From Crossaster papposus (taxonomy: Eukaryota > Echinodermata > Asteroidea > Velatida > Solasteridae), in NCBI GenBank assembly GCA_037893245.1, contig JBAIAA010000021.1, positions 2,170,001-2,234,000 of the forward strand: a stretch of 64,000 nucleotides of DNA, read 5' to 3'. A program made the position numbers and the translations under genes. Below are positions 9,378 to 19,386 of the stretch, piece by piece. Position 1 is the first letter of the stretch. Every line of letters begins with the position of its first letter. A model generated the notes under the pieces. The model was not told the origin of the DNA. It saw only the letters and a program-made list of their open reading frames with translations, and ran no database searches.

Positions 9378-9459
9378 AATAATATTTCTTCATTTTTACT
9401 GCATGGTATTTCTTCATTGTATAATTTTCACAAATATACTCAAGAATGAGAGATGTGTT

Positions 9460-9532
9460 GGGGGATTAGCTCAAATGGTAGAGCGCTCGCTTAGCATGCG
9501 AGAGGTACCGGGATCGGTACCCGGATCTTCCA
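9460..9532 (+). tRNA. tRNA-Ala (AGC)
   Basis: Unit 62; A58G. Confidence 0.88.
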
Positions 9533-9614
9533 AATAATATTTGTTCATTTTTACTGCATGGCATTTCTTCATTTTGTTATTTTCTAAAATATACTCAAGA
9601 AAGAGATGTGTGTT

Positions 9615-9687
9615 GGGGGATTAGCTCAAATGGTAGAGCTCTCGCTTAGCATGCGAGAGGTACCGGGATCGGTACCCGGATCTTCCA
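9615..9687 (+). tRNA. tRNA-Ala (AGC)
   Basis: Unit 63; G26T and A58G. Confidence 0.87.
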
Positions 9688-9769
9688 AATAATATTTGTT
9701 CATTTTTACTGCATGGTATTTCTTCATTTTATAATTTTCACAAATATACTCAAGAATGAGAGATGTGTT

Positions 9770-9842
9770 GGGGGATTAGCTCAAATGGTAGAGCGCTCGC
9801 TTAGCATGCGAGAGGTACCGGGATCGATACCCGGATCTTCCA
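9770..9842 (+). tRNA. tRNA-Ala (AGC)
   Basis: Unit 64; AGC consensus. Confidence 0.95.
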
Positions 9843-9925
9843 AATAATTATGTGTTGATTTTTACTGTATGGCATTTCTTCATTTTGTAATTTTCTAAAA
9901 TATACTCAAGAAAGAGATGTGTGTT

Positions 9926-9998
9926 GGGGGATTAGCTCAAATGGTAGAGCGCTCGCTTTGCATGTGAGATGTACCGGGATCGATACCCGGATCTTCCA
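9926..9998 (+). tRNA. tRNA-Ala (TGC)
   Basis: Unit 65; TGC consensus. Confidence 0.95.
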
Positions 9999-10080
9999 TA
10001 TAATATTTGTTGATTTTTACTGCATGGTATTTCTTCATTTTATAATTTTCACAAATATACTCAAGAATGAGAGATGTGTT

Positions 10081-10153
10081 GGGGGATTAGCTCAAATGGT
10101 AGAGCGCTCGCTTAGCATGCGAGAGGTACCGGGATCGATACCCGGATCTTCCA
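10081..10153 (+). tRNA. tRNA-Ala (AGC)
   Basis: Unit 66; AGC consensus. Confidence 0.95.
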
Positions 10154-10235
10154 AATAATATTTGTTCATTTTTACTGCATGGTATTTCTTCATTTTATAA
10201 TTTTCACAAATATACTCAAGAATGAGAGATGTTTT

Positions 10236-10308
10236 GGGGGATTAGCTCAAATGGTAGAGCGCTCGCTTAGCATGCGAGAGGTACCGGGATCGATACCCGG
10301 ATCTTCCA
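10236..10308 (+). tRNA. tRNA-Ala (AGC)
   Basis: Unit 67; AGC consensus. Confidence 0.95.
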
Positions 10309-10390
10309 AATAATATTTGTTCATTTTTACTGTATGGTATTTCTTCATTGTATAATTTTCACAAATATACTCAAGAATGAGAGATGTGTT

Positions 10391-10463
10391 GGGGGATTAT
10401 CTCAAATGGTAGAGCGCTCGCTTAGCATGCGAGAGGTACCGGGATCGATACCCGGATCTTCCA
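10391..10463 (+). tRNA. tRNA-Ala (AGC)
   Basis: Unit 68; G10T. Confidence 0.86.
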
Positions 10464-10545
10464 AATAATATTTCTTCATTTTTACTGTATGGCATTTCTT
10501 CATTTTGTTATTTTCTAAAATATACTCAAGAAAGAGATGTGTGTT

Positions 10546-10618
10546 GGGGGATTAGCTCAAATGTTAGAGCGCTCGCTTTGCATGTGAGATGTACCGGGAT
10601 CGATACCCGGATCTTCCA
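10546..10618 (+). tRNA. tRNA-Ala (TGC)
   Basis: Unit 69; G19T. Confidence 0.9.
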
Positions 10619-10700
10619 TATAATATTTCTTCATTTTTACTGCATGGTATTTTTTCATTTTATAATTTTCACAAATATACTCAAGAATGAGAGATGTGTT

Positions 10701-10773
10701 GGGGGATTAGCTCAAATGGTAGAGCGCTCGCTTAGCATGCGAGAGGTACCGGGATCGATACCCGGATCTTCCG
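10701..10773 (+). tRNA. tRNA-Ala (AGC), discriminator changed
   Basis: Unit 70; A73G. This is the only copy seen with a changed discriminator base, which could lower alanylation. Confidence 0.88.
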
Positions 10774-10855
10774 AATAATATGTGTTGATTTTTACTGTAT
10801 GGCATTTCTTCATTTTGTAATGTTCTAAAATATACTCAAGAAAGAGGTGTGTGTT

Positions 10856-10928
10856 GGGGGATTAGCTCAAATGTTAGAGCGCTCGCTTTGCATGTGAGAT
10901 GTACCGGGATCGATACCCGGATCTTCCA
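10856..10928 (+). tRNA. tRNA-Ala (TGC)
   Basis: Unit 71; G19T, followed by the TGAT-duplicated spacer. Confidence 0.9.
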
Positions 10929-11014
10929 TATAATATTTGTTGATTGATTTTTACTGCATGGTATTTCTTCATTTTATAATTTTCACAAATATACTCAAGA
11001 ATGATAGATGTGTT

Positions 11015-11087
11015 GGGGGATTAGCTCAAATTGTAGAGCGCTCGCTTAGCATGCGAGAGGTACCGGGATCGATACCCGGATCTTCCA
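11015..11087 (+). tRNA. tRNA-Ala (AGC), mosaic
   Basis: Unit 72; G18T. The AGC gene is followed by the spacer that normally follows TGC genes. Confidence 0.87.
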
Positions 11088-11169
11088 TATAATATTTGTT
11101 GATTTTTACTGCATGGTATTTCTTCATTTTATAATTTTCACAAATATACTCAAGAATGAGAGATGTGTT

Positions 11170-11242
11170 GGGGGATTAGCTCAAATGGTAGAGCGCTCGC
11201 TTAGCATGCGAGAGGTACCGGGATCGATACCCGGATCTTCCA
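11170..11242 (+). tRNA. tRNA-Ala (AGC)
   Basis: Unit 73; AGC consensus. Confidence 0.95.
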
Positions 11243-11324
11243 AATAATATTTGTTCATTTTTACTGCATGGTATTTCTTCATTTTATAATTTTCACAAAT
11301 ATACTCAAGAATGAGAGATGTTTT

Positions 11325-11397
11325 GGGGGATTAGCTCAAATGGTAGAGCGCTCGCTTTGCATGTGAGATGTACCGGGATCGATACCCGGATCTTCCA
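11325..11397 (+). tRNA. tRNA-Ala (TGC)
   Basis: Unit 74; TGC consensus. Confidence 0.95.
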
Positions 11398-11479
11398 TAT
11401 AATATTTGTTGATTTTTACTGCATGGTATTTCTTCATTTTATAATTTTCACAAATATACTCAAGAATGAGAGATGTGTT

Positions 11480-11552
11480 GGGGGATTAGCTCAAATGGTA
11501 GAGCGCTCGCTTAGCATGCGATAGGTACCGGGATCGATACCCGGATCTTCCA
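11480..11552 (+). tRNA. tRNA-Ala (AGC)
   Basis: Unit 75; G43T. Confidence 0.89.
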
Positions 11553-11634
11553 AATAATATTTGTTCATTTTTACTGCATGATATTTCTTCATTTTATAAT
11601 TTTCACAAATATACTCAAGAATGAGAGATGTTTT

Positions 11635-11707
11635 GGGGGATTAGCTCAAATGGTAGAGCGCTCGCTTAGCATGCGAGAGGTACCGGGATCGATACCCGGA
11701 TCTTCCA
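11635..11707 (+). tRNA. tRNA-Ala (AGC)
   Basis: Unit 76; AGC consensus. Confidence 0.95.
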
Positions 11708-11789
11708 AATAATATTAGTTCATTTTTACTGTATGGCATTTCTTCATTTTGTTATTTTCTAAAATATACTCAAGAAAGAGATGTGTGTT

Positions 11790-11862
11790 GGGGGATTAGC
11801 TCAAATGGTAGAGCGCTCGCTTAGCATGCGAGAGGTACCGGGATCGGTACCCGGATCTTCCA
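11790..11862 (+). tRNA. tRNA-Ala (AGC)
   Basis: Unit 77; A58G. Confidence 0.88.
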
Positions 11863-11944
11863 AATAATATTTGTTCTTTTTTACTGCATGGTATTTCTTC
11901 ATTGTATAATTTTCACAAATATACTCAAGAATGAGAGATGTATT

Positions 11945-12017
11945 GGGGGATTAGCTCAAATGGTAGAGCGCTCGCTTAGCATGCGAGAGGTACCGGGATC
12001 GATACCCGGATCTTCTA
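11945..12017 (+). tRNA. tRNA-Ala (AGC)
   Basis: Unit 78; C72T. Confidence 0.91.
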
Positions 12018-12100
12018 AATAATTATGTGTTGATTTTTACTGTATGGCATTTCTTCATTTTGTAATTTTCTAAAATATACTCAAGAAAGAGATGTGTGTC

Positions 12101-12173
12101 GGGGGATTAGCTCAAATGGTAGAGCGCTCGCTTTGCATGTGAGATGTACCGGGATCGATACCCGGATCTTCCA
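12101..12173 (+). tRNA. tRNA-Ala (TGC)
   Basis: Unit 79; TGC consensus. Confidence 0.95.
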
Positions 12174-12255
12174 TATAATATTTGTTCTTTTTTACTGCAT
12201 GGTATTTCTTCATTGTATAATTTTCACAAATATACTCAAGAATGAGAGATGTGTT

Positions 12256-12328
12256 GGGGGATTAGCTCAAATGGTAGAGCGCTCGCTTAGCATGCGAGAG
12301 GTACCGGGATCGATACCCGGATCTTCCA
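12256..12328 (+). tRNA. tRNA-Ala (AGC)
   Basis: Unit 80; AGC consensus. Confidence 0.95.
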
Positions 12329-12410
12329 AATAATATTTCTTCATTTTTACTGCATGGTATTTCTTTATTTTATAATTTTCACAAATATACTCAAGATTGA
12401 GAGATGTGTT

Positions 12411-12483
12411 GGGGGATTAGCTCAAATGGTAGGGCGCTCGCTTAGCATGCGAGAGGTACCGCTATCGATACCCGGATCTTCCA
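12411..12483 (+). tRNA. tRNA-Ala (AGC), T stem damaged
   Basis: Unit 81; A23G, G52C and G53T, as in unit 49. Confidence 0.75.
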
Positions 12484-12565
12484 AATAATATGTGTTGATT
12501 TTTACTGTATGGCATTTCTTCATTTTGTAATTTTCTAAAATATACTAAAGAAAGAGATGTGTGTT

Positions 12566-12638
12566 GGGGGATTAGCTCAAATGGTAGAGCGCTCGCTTTG
12601 CATGTGAGATGTACCGGGATCGATACCCGGATCTTCCA
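12566..12638 (+). tRNA. tRNA-Ala (TGC)
   Basis: Unit 82; TGC consensus. Confidence 0.95.
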
Positions 12639-12720
12639 TATAATATTTGTTGATTTTTACTGCATGGTATTTCTTCATTTTATATTTTTCACAAATATAC
12701 TCAAGAATGAGAGATGTGTT

Positions 12721-12793
12721 GGGGGATTAGCTCAAATGGTAGAGCGCTCGCTTAGCATGCGAGAGGTACCGGGATCGATACCCGGATCTTCCA
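12721..12793 (+). tRNA. tRNA-Ala (AGC)
   Basis: Unit 83; AGC consensus. Confidence 0.95.
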
Positions 12794-12875
12794 AATAATA
12801 TTTGTTCATTTTTACTGCATGGTATTTCTTCATTTTATAATTTTCACAAATATACTCAAGAATAAGATATGTGTT

Positions 12876-12948
12876 GGGGGATTAGCTCAAATGGTAGAGC
12901 GCTCGCTTTGCATGTGAGATGTACCGGGATCGATACCCGGATCTTCCA
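12876..12948 (+). tRNA. tRNA-Ala (TGC)
   Basis: Unit 84; TGC consensus. Confidence 0.95.
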
Positions 12949-13030
12949 TATAATATTTGTTGATTTTTACTGCATGGTATTTCTTCATTTTATAATTTTC
13001 ACAAATATACTCAAGAATGAGAGATGTTTT

Positions 13031-13103
13031 GGGGGATTAGCTCAAATGGTAGAGCGCTCGCTTAGCATGCGAGAGGTACCGGGATCGATACCCGGATCTT
13101 CCA
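13031..13103 (+). tRNA. tRNA-Ala (AGC)
   Basis: Unit 85; AGC consensus. Confidence 0.95.
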
Positions 13104-13185
13104 AATAATATTAGTTCATTTTTACTGTATGGCATTTCTTCATTTTGTTATTTTCTAAAATATACTCAAGAAAGAGATGTGTGTT

Positions 13186-13258
13186 GGGGGATTAGCTCAA
13201 ATGGTAGAGCGCTCGCTTAGCATGCGAGAGGTATCGGGATCGGTACCCGGATCTTCCA
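13186..13258 (+). tRNA. tRNA-Ala (AGC)
   Basis: Unit 86; C49T and A58G, as in unit 54. Confidence 0.87.
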
Positions 13259-13340
13259 AATAATATTTGTTCATTTTTACTGCATGGTATTTCTTTATTT
13301 TATAATTTTCACAAATATACTCAAGAATGAGAGATGTGTT

Positions 13341-13413
13341 GGGGGATTAGCTCAAATGGTAGAGCGCTCGCTTAGCATGCGAGAGGTACCGGGATCGATA
13401 CCCGGATCTTCTA
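13341..13413 (+). tRNA. tRNA-Ala (AGC)
   Basis: Unit 87; C72T. Confidence 0.91.
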
Positions 13414-13495
13414 AATAATATGTGTTGATTTTTACTGTATGGCATTTCTTCATTTTGTAATTTTCTAAAATATACTCAAGAACGAGGTGTGTGTT

Positions 13496-13568
13496 GGGGG
13501 ATTAGCTCAAATGGTAGAGCGCTCGCTTTGCATGTGAGATGTACCGGGATCGATACCCGGATCTTCCA
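13496..13568 (+). tRNA. tRNA-Ala (TGC)
   Basis: Unit 88; TGC consensus. Confidence 0.95.
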
Positions 13569-13650
13569 TATAATATTTGTTGATTTTTACTGCATGGTAT
13601 TTCTTCATTTTATAATTTTCACAAATATACTCAAGAATGAGACATGTGTT

Positions 13651-13723
13651 TGGGGATTAGCTCAAATGGTGGAGCGCTCGCTTAGCATGCGAGAGGTACC
13701 GGGATCGATACCCGGATCTTGCA
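13651..13723 (+). tRNA. tRNA-Ala (AGC), degenerate
   Basis: Unit 89; G1T, A21G and C71G, as in unit 58. One unit fewer lies before it than in the matching block. Confidence 0.75.
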
Positions 13724-13805
13724 AATAATATGTGTTGATTTTTACTGTATGGCATTTCTTCATTTTGTAATTTTCTAAAATATACTCAAGAAAGAGATGT
13801 GTGTA

Positions 13806-13878
13806 GGGGGATTAGCTCAAATGGTAGAGCGCTCGCTTTGCATGTGAGATGTACCGGGATCGATACCCGGATCTTCCA
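13806..13878 (+). tRNA. tRNA-Ala (TGC)
   Basis: Unit 90; TGC consensus. Confidence 0.95.
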
Positions 13879-13960
13879 TATAATATTTGTTGATTTTTAC
13901 TGCATGGTATTTCTTCATTTTATAATTTTCACAAATATACTCAAGAATGAGAGATGTGTT

Positions 13961-14033
13961 GGGGGATTAGCTCAAATGGTAGAGCGCTCGCTTAGCATGC
14001 GATAGGTACCGGGATCGATACCCGGATCTTCCA
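13961..14033 (+). tRNA. tRNA-Ala (AGC)
   Basis: Unit 91; G43T. Confidence 0.89.
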
Positions 14034-14115
14034 AATAATATTTGTTCATTTTTACTGCATGATATTTCTTCATTTTATAATTTTCACAAATATACTCAAG
14101 AATGAGAAATGTTTT

Positions 14116-14188
14116 GGGGGATTAGCTCAAATGGTAGAGCGCTCGCTTAGCATGCGAGAGGTACCGGGATCGATACCCGGATCTTCCA
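14116..14188 (+). tRNA. tRNA-Ala (AGC)
   Basis: Unit 92; AGC consensus. Confidence 0.95.
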
Positions 14189-14270
14189 AATAATATTAGT
14201 TCATTTTTACTGTATGGCATTTCTTCATTTTGTTATTTTCTAAAATATACTCAAGAAAGAGATGTGTGTT

Positions 14271-14343
14271 GGGGGATTAGCTCAAATGGTAGAGCGCTCG
14301 CTTTGCATGTGAGATGTACCGGGATCGATACCCGGATCTTCCA
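14271..14343 (+). tRNA. tRNA-Ala (TGC)
   Basis: Unit 93; TGC consensus, followed by an AGC-type spacer start. Confidence 0.94.
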
Positions 14344-14425
14344 AATAATATTTGTTGATTTTTACTGCATGGTATTTCTTCATTGTATAATTTTCACAAA
14401 TATACTCAAGAATGAGAAATGTTTT

Positions 14426-14498
14426 GGGGGATTAGCTCAAATGGTAGAGCGCTCGCTTAGCATGCGAGAGGTACCGGGATCGATACCCGGATCTTCCA
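14426..14498 (+). tRNA. tRNA-Ala (AGC)
   Basis: Unit 94; AGC consensus. Confidence 0.95.
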
Positions 14499-14580
14499 AA
14501 TAATAATAGTTCATTTTTACTGTATGGCATTTCTTCATTTTGTTATTTTCTAAAATATACTCAAGAAGGAGATGTGTATT

Positions 14581-14653
14581 GGGGGATTAGCTCAAATGGT
14601 AGAGCGCTCGCTTAGCATGCGAGAGGTACCGGGATCGATACCCGGATCTTCAA
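14581..14653 (+). tRNA. tRNA-Ala (AGC)
   Basis: Unit 95; C72A opens the first acceptor pair. Confidence 0.88.
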
Positions 14654-14735
14654 AATAATATGTGTTGATTTTTACTGTATGGCATTTCTTCATTTTGTAA
14701 TTTTCTAAAATATACTAAAGAAAGAGATGTGTGTT

Positions 14736-14808
14736 GGGGGATTAGCTCAAATGGTAGAGCGCTCGCTTTGCATGTGAGATGTACCGGGATCGATACCCGG
14801 ATCTTCCA
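14736..14808 (+). tRNA. tRNA-Ala (TGC)
   Basis: Unit 96; TGC consensus. First unit of the 28-unit block that repeats units 1-28. Confidence 0.95.
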
Positions 14809-14890
14809 TATAATATTTGTTGATTTTTACTCCATGGTATTTCTTCATTTTATAATTTTCACAAATATACTCAAGAATGAGAGATGTGTT

Positions 14891-14963
14891 GGGGGATTAG
14901 CTCAAATGGTAGAGCGCTCGCTTAGCATGCGAGAGGTACCGGGATCGATACCCGGATCTTCCA
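14891..14963 (+). tRNA. tRNA-Ala (AGC)
   Basis: Unit 97; AGC consensus. Confidence 0.95.
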
Positions 14964-15045
14964 AATAATATTTGTTCATTTTTACTGCATGGTCTTTCTT
15001 CATTTTATAATTTTCACAAATATACTCAAGAATAAGATATGTGTT

Positions 15046-15118
15046 GGGGGATTAGCTCAAATGGTAGAGCGCTCGCTTTACATGTGAGATGTACCGGGAT
15101 CGATACCCGGATCTTCCA
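15046..15118 (+). tRNA. tRNA with Val anticodon (TAC) on an Ala body
   Basis: Unit 98; same G35A change as unit 3, which lies 14,738 bp upstream. Anticodon at 15,079-15,081. G3:U70 intact. Confidence 0.93.
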
Positions 15119-15200
15119 TATAATATTTGTTGATTTTTACTGCATGGTATTTCTTCATTTTATAATTTTCACAAATATACTCAAGAATGAGAGATGTGTT

Positions 15201-15273
15201 GGGGGATTAGCTCAAATGGTAGAGCGCTCGCTTAGCATGCGAGAGGTACCGAGATCGATACCCGGATCTTCCA
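15201..15273 (+). tRNA. tRNA-Ala (AGC)
   Basis: Unit 99; G52A. Confidence 0.9.
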
Positions 15274-15355
15274 AATAATATTTCTTCATTTTTACTGCAT
15301 GGTATTTCTTTATTTTATAATTTTCACAAATATACTCAAGAATGAGACATGTGTT

Positions 15356-15428
15356 GGGGGATTAGCTCAAATGGTAGAGCGCTCGCTTAGCATGCGAGAG
15401 GTACCGGGATCGATACCTGGATCTTCCA
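15356..15428 (+). tRNA. tRNA-Ala (AGC)
   Basis: Unit 100; C63T, wobble kept. Not present in the matching unit 5. Confidence 0.93.
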
Positions 15429-15510
15429 AATAATATGTGTTGATTTTTACTGTATGGCATTTCTTCATTTTGTAATTTTCTAAAATATACTCAAGAAAGA
15501 GATGTGTGTT

Positions 15511-15583
15511 GGGGGATTAGCTCAAATGGTAGAGCGCTCGCTTTGCATGTGAGATGTACCGGGATCGATACCCGGATCTTCCA
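15511..15583 (+). tRNA. tRNA-Ala (TGC)
   Basis: Unit 101; TGC consensus. Confidence 0.95.
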
Positions 15584-15665
15584 TATAATATTTGTTGATT
15601 TTTACTGCATGGTATTTCTTCATTTTATAATTCTCACAAATATACTCAAGAATGAGACATGTTTT

Positions 15666-15738
15666 GGGGGATTAGCTCAAATGGTAGAGCGCTCGCTTAG
15701 CATGCGAGAGGTACCGGGATCGATACCCGGATCTTCCA
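15666..15738 (+). tRNA. tRNA-Ala (AGC)
   Basis: Unit 102; AGC consensus. Confidence 0.95.
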
Positions 15739-15820
15739 AATAATATTTCTTCATTTTTACTGTATGGCATTTCTTCATTTTGTTATTTTCTAAAATATAC
15801 TCAAGAAAGAGATGTGTGTT

Positions 15821-15892
15821 GGGGGATTAGCTCAAATGTTAGAGCGCTCGCTTTGCATGTGAGATGTACCGGATCGATACCCGGATCTTCCA
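15821..15892 (+). tRNA. tRNA-Ala (TGC), 72 nt, defective T stem
   Basis: Unit 103; G19T plus one missing T-stem G, as in unit 8. Confidence 0.8.
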
Positions 15893-15975
15893 TATAATAT
15901 TTCTTCATTTTTACTGCATGGTATTTCTTCATTTTTATAATTTTCACAAATATACTCAAGAATGAGAGATGTGTT

Positions 15976-16048
15976 GGGGGATTAGCTCAAATGGTAGAGC
16001 GCTCGCTTAGCATGCGAGAGGTACCGGGATCGATACCCGGATCTTCCA
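15976..16048 (+). tRNA. tRNA-Ala (AGC)
   Basis: Unit 104; AGC consensus. Confidence 0.95.
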
Positions 16049-16130
16049 AATAATATGTGTTGATTTTTACTGTATGGCATTTCTTCATTTTGTAATGTTC
16101 TAAAATATACTCAAGAAAGAGGTGTGTGTT

Positions 16131-16203
16131 GGGGGATTAGCTCAAATGTTAGAGCGCTCGCTTTGCATGTGAGATGTACCGGGATCGATACCCGGATCTT
16201 CCA
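16131..16203 (+). tRNA. tRNA-Ala (TGC)
   Basis: Unit 105; G19T. Confidence 0.9.
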
Positions 16204-16285
16204 TATAATATTTGTTGATTTTTACTGCATGGTATTTCTTCATTTTATAATTTTCACAAATATACTCAAGAATGAGAGATGTGTT

Positions 16286-16358
16286 GGGGGATTAGCTCAA
16301 ATGGTAGAGCGCTCGCTTAGCATGCGAGAGGTACCGGGATCGATAGCCGGATCTTCCA
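16286..16358 (+). tRNA. tRNA-Ala (AGC)
   Basis: Unit 106; C61G. Confidence 0.87.
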
Positions 16359-16440
16359 AATAATATTTGTTCATTTTTACTGCATGGTATTTCTTCATTT
16401 TATAATTTTCACAAATATACTCAAGAATGAGAGATGTGTT

Positions 16441-16513
16441 GGGGGATTAGCTCAAATGATAGAGCGCTCGCTTAGCATGCGAGAGGTACCGGGATCGATA
16501 CCCGGATCTTCCA
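16441..16513 (+). tRNA. tRNA-Ala (AGC)
   Basis: Unit 107; G19A. Confidence 0.9.
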
Positions 16514-16595
16514 AATAATATGTGTTGATTTTTACTGTATGGCATTTCTTCATTTTGTAATTTTCTAAAATATACTCAAGAAAGAGATGTGTGTC

Positions 16596-16668
16596 GGGGG
16601 ATTAGCTCAAATGGTAGAGCGCTCGCTTTGCATGTGAGATGTACCGGGATCGATACCCGGATCTTCCA
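16596..16668 (+). tRNA. tRNA-Ala (TGC)
   Basis: Unit 108; TGC consensus. Confidence 0.95.
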
Positions 16669-16750
16669 TATAATATTTGTTGATTTTTACTGCATGGTAT
16701 TTCTTCATTGTATAATTTTCACAAATATACTCAAGAATGAGAGATGTGTT

Positions 16751-16823
16751 GGGGGATTAGCTCAAATGGTAGAGCGCTCGCTTAGCATGCGAGAGGTACC
16801 GGGATCGATACCCGGATCTTCCA
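16751..16823 (+). tRNA. tRNA-Ala (AGC)
   Basis: Unit 109; AGC consensus. Confidence 0.95.
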
Positions 16824-16905
16824 AATAATATTTCTTCATTTTTACTGCATGGTATTTCTTTATTTTATAATTTTCACAAATATACTCAAGATTGAGAGAT
16901 GTGTT

Positions 16906-16978
16906 GGGGGATTAGCTCAAATGGTAGGGCGCTCGCTTAGCATGCGAGAGGTACCGGGATCGATACCCGGATCTTCCA
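16906..16978 (+). tRNA. tRNA-Ala (AGC)
   Basis: Unit 110; A23G. Confidence 0.93.
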
Positions 16979-17060
16979 AATAATATTTCTTCATTTTTAC
17001 TGCATGGTATTTCTTTATTTTATAATTTTCACAAATATACTTAAGAATGAGAGATGTGTT

Positions 17061-17133
17061 GGGGGATTAGCTCAAATGGTAGAGCGCTCGCTTAGCATGC
17101 GAGAGGTACCGGGATCGATACCCGGATCTTCCA
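17061..17133 (+). tRNA. tRNA-Ala (AGC)
   Basis: Unit 111; AGC consensus. Confidence 0.95.
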
Positions 17134-17216
17134 AATAATTATGTGTTGATTTTTACTGTATGGCATTTCTTCATTTTGTAATTTTCTAAAATATACTCAA
17201 GAAAGAGATGTGTGTT

Positions 17217-17289
17217 GGGGGATTAGCTCAAATGGTAGAGCGCTCGCTTTGCATGTGAGATGTACTGGGATCGATACCCGGATCTTCCA
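17217..17289 (+). tRNA. tRNA-Ala (TGC)
   Basis: Unit 112; C50T. Confidence 0.94.
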
Positions 17290-17371
17290 TATAATATTTG
17301 TTGATTTTTACTGCATGGTATTTCTTCATTTTATAATTTTCACAAATATACTCAAGAATGAGAGATGTGTT

Positions 17372-17444
17372 GGGGGATTAGCTCAAATGGTAGAGCGCTC
17401 GCTTAGCATGCGAGAGGTACCGGGATCGATACCCGGATCTTCCA
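17372..17444 (+). tRNA. tRNA-Ala (AGC)
   Basis: Unit 113; AGC consensus. Confidence 0.95.
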
Positions 17445-17526
17445 AATAATATTTGTTCATTTTTACTGCATGGTATTTCTTCATTTTATAATTTTCACAA
17501 ATATACTCAAGAATAAGATATGTGTT

Positions 17527-17599
17527 GGGGGATTAGCTCAAATGGTAGAGCGCTCGCTTAGCATGCGAGAGGTACCGGGATCGATACCCGGATCTTCCA
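17527..17599 (+). tRNA. tRNA-Ala (AGC)
   Basis: Unit 114; AGC consensus. Confidence 0.95.
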
Positions 17600-17681
17600 A
17601 ATAATATTTCTTCATTTTTACTGCATGGTATTTCTTCATTGTATAATTTTCACAAATATACTCAAGAATGAGAGATGTGTT

Positions 17682-17754
17682 GGGGGATTAGCTCAAATGG
17701 TAGAGCGCTCGCTTAGCATGCGAGAGGTACCGGGATCGGTACCCGGATCTTCCA
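17682..17754 (+). tRNA. tRNA-Ala (AGC)
   Basis: Unit 115; A58G. Confidence 0.88.
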
Positions 17755-17836
17755 AATAATATTTGTTCATTTTTACTGCATGGCATTTCTTCATTTTGTT
17801 ATTTTCTAAAATATACTCAAGAAAGAGATGTGTGTT

Positions 17837-17909
17837 GGGGGATTAGCTCAAATGGTAGAGCTCTCGCTTAGCATGCGAGAGGTACCGGGATCGGTACCCG
17901 GATCTTCCA
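17837..17909 (+). tRNA. tRNA-Ala (AGC)
   Basis: Unit 116; G26T and A58G. Confidence 0.87.
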
Positions 17910-17991
17910 AATAATATTTGTTCATTTTTACTGCATGGTATTTCTTCATTTTATAATTTTCACAAATATACTCAAGAATGAGAGATGTGTT

Positions 17992-18064
17992 GGGGGATTA
18001 GCTCAAATGGTAGAGCGCTCGCTTAGCATGCGAGAGGTACCGGGATCGATACCCGGATCTTCCA
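17992..18064 (+). tRNA. tRNA-Ala (AGC)
   Basis: Unit 117; AGC consensus. Confidence 0.95.
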
Positions 18065-18147
18065 AATAATTATGTGTTGATTTTTACTGTATGGCATTTC
18101 TTCATTTTGTAATTTTCTAAAATATACTCAAGAAAGAGATGTGTGTT

Positions 18148-18220
18148 GGGGGATTAGCTCAAATGGTAGAGCGCTCGCTTTGCATGTGAGATGTACCGGG
18201 ATCGATACCCGGATCTTCCA
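18148..18220 (+). tRNA. tRNA-Ala (TGC)
   Basis: Unit 118; TGC consensus. Confidence 0.95.
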
Positions 18221-18302
18221 TATAATATTTGTTGATTTTTACTGCATGGTATTTCTTCATTTTATAATTTTCACAAATATACTCAAGAATGAGAGATGTG
18301 TT

Positions 18303-18375
18303 GGGGGATTAGCTCAAATGGTAGAGCGCTCGCTTAGCATGCGAGAGGTACCGGGATCGATACCCGGATCTTCCA
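18303..18375 (+). tRNA. tRNA-Ala (AGC)
   Basis: Unit 119; AGC consensus. Confidence 0.95.
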
Positions 18376-18457
18376 AATAATATTTGTTCATTTTTACTGC
18401 ATGGTATTTCTTCATTTTATAATTTTCACAAATATACTCAAGAATGAGAGATGTTTT

Positions 18458-18530
18458 GGGGGATTAGCTCAAATGGTAGAGCGCTCGCTTAGCATGCGAG
18501 AGGTACCGGGATCGATACCCGGATCTTCCA
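18458..18530 (+). tRNA. tRNA-Ala (AGC)
   Basis: Unit 120; AGC consensus. Confidence 0.95.
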
Positions 18531-18612
18531 AATAATATTTGTTCATTTTTACTGTATGGTATTTCTTCATTGTATAATTTTCACAAATATACTCAAGAAT
18601 GAGAGATGTGTT

Positions 18613-18685
18613 GGGGGATTATCTCAAATGGTAGAGCGCTCGCTTAGCATGCGAGAGGTACCGGGATCGATACCCGGATCTTCCA
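18613..18685 (+). tRNA. tRNA-Ala (AGC)
   Basis: Unit 121; G10T. Confidence 0.86.
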
Positions 18686-18767
18686 AATAATATTTCTTCA
18701 TTTTTACTGTATGGCATTTCTTCATTTTGTTATTTTCTAAAATATACTCAAGAAAGAGATGTGTGTT

Positions 18768-18840
18768 GGGGGATTAGCTCAAATGTTAGAGCGCTCGCTT
18801 TGCATGTGAGATGTACCGGGATCGATACCCGGATCTTCCA
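18768..18840 (+). tRNA. tRNA-Ala (TGC)
   Basis: Unit 122; G19T. Confidence 0.9.
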
Positions 18841-18922
18841 TATAATATTTCTTCATTTTTACTGCATGGTATTTCTTCATTTTATAATTTTCACAAATAT
18901 ACTCAAGAATGAGAGATGTGTT

Positions 18923-18995
18923 GGGGGATTAGCTCAAATGGTAGAGCGCTCGCTTAGCATGCGAGAGGTACCGGGATCGATACCCGGATCTTCCA
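18923..18995 (+). tRNA. tRNA-Ala (AGC)
   Basis: Unit 123; AGC consensus. Last unit of the block repeated from units 1-28. Confidence 0.95.
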
Positions 18996-19077
18996 AATAA
19001 TATTTCTTCATTTTTACTGCATGGTATTTCTTCATTGTATAATTTTCACAAATATACTCAAGAATGAGAGATGTGTT

Positions 19078-19149
19078 GGGGGATTAGCTCAAATGGTAGA
19101 GCGCTCGCTTAGCATGCGAGAGGTACCGGGATCGGTACCGGATCTTCCA
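19078..19149 (+). tRNA. tRNA-Ala (AGC), 72 nt, defective T stem
   Basis: Unit 124; A58G and one C missing from the 3' side of the T stem. Confidence 0.8.
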
Positions 19150-19231
19150 AATAATATTTGTTCATTTTTACTGCATGGCATTTCTTCATTTTGTTATTTT
19201 CTAAAATATACTCAAGAAAGAGATGTGTGTT

Positions 19232-19304
19232 GGGGGATTAGCTCAAATGGTAGAGCTCTCGCTTAGCATGCGAGAGGTACCGGGATCGGTACCCGGATCT
19301 TCCA
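19232..19304 (+). tRNA. tRNA-Ala (AGC)
   Basis: Unit 125; G26T and A58G. Confidence 0.87.
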
Positions 19305-19386
19305 AATAATATTTGTTCATTTTTACTGCATGGTATTTCTTCATTTTATAATTTTCACAAATATACTCAAGAATGAGAGATGTGTT

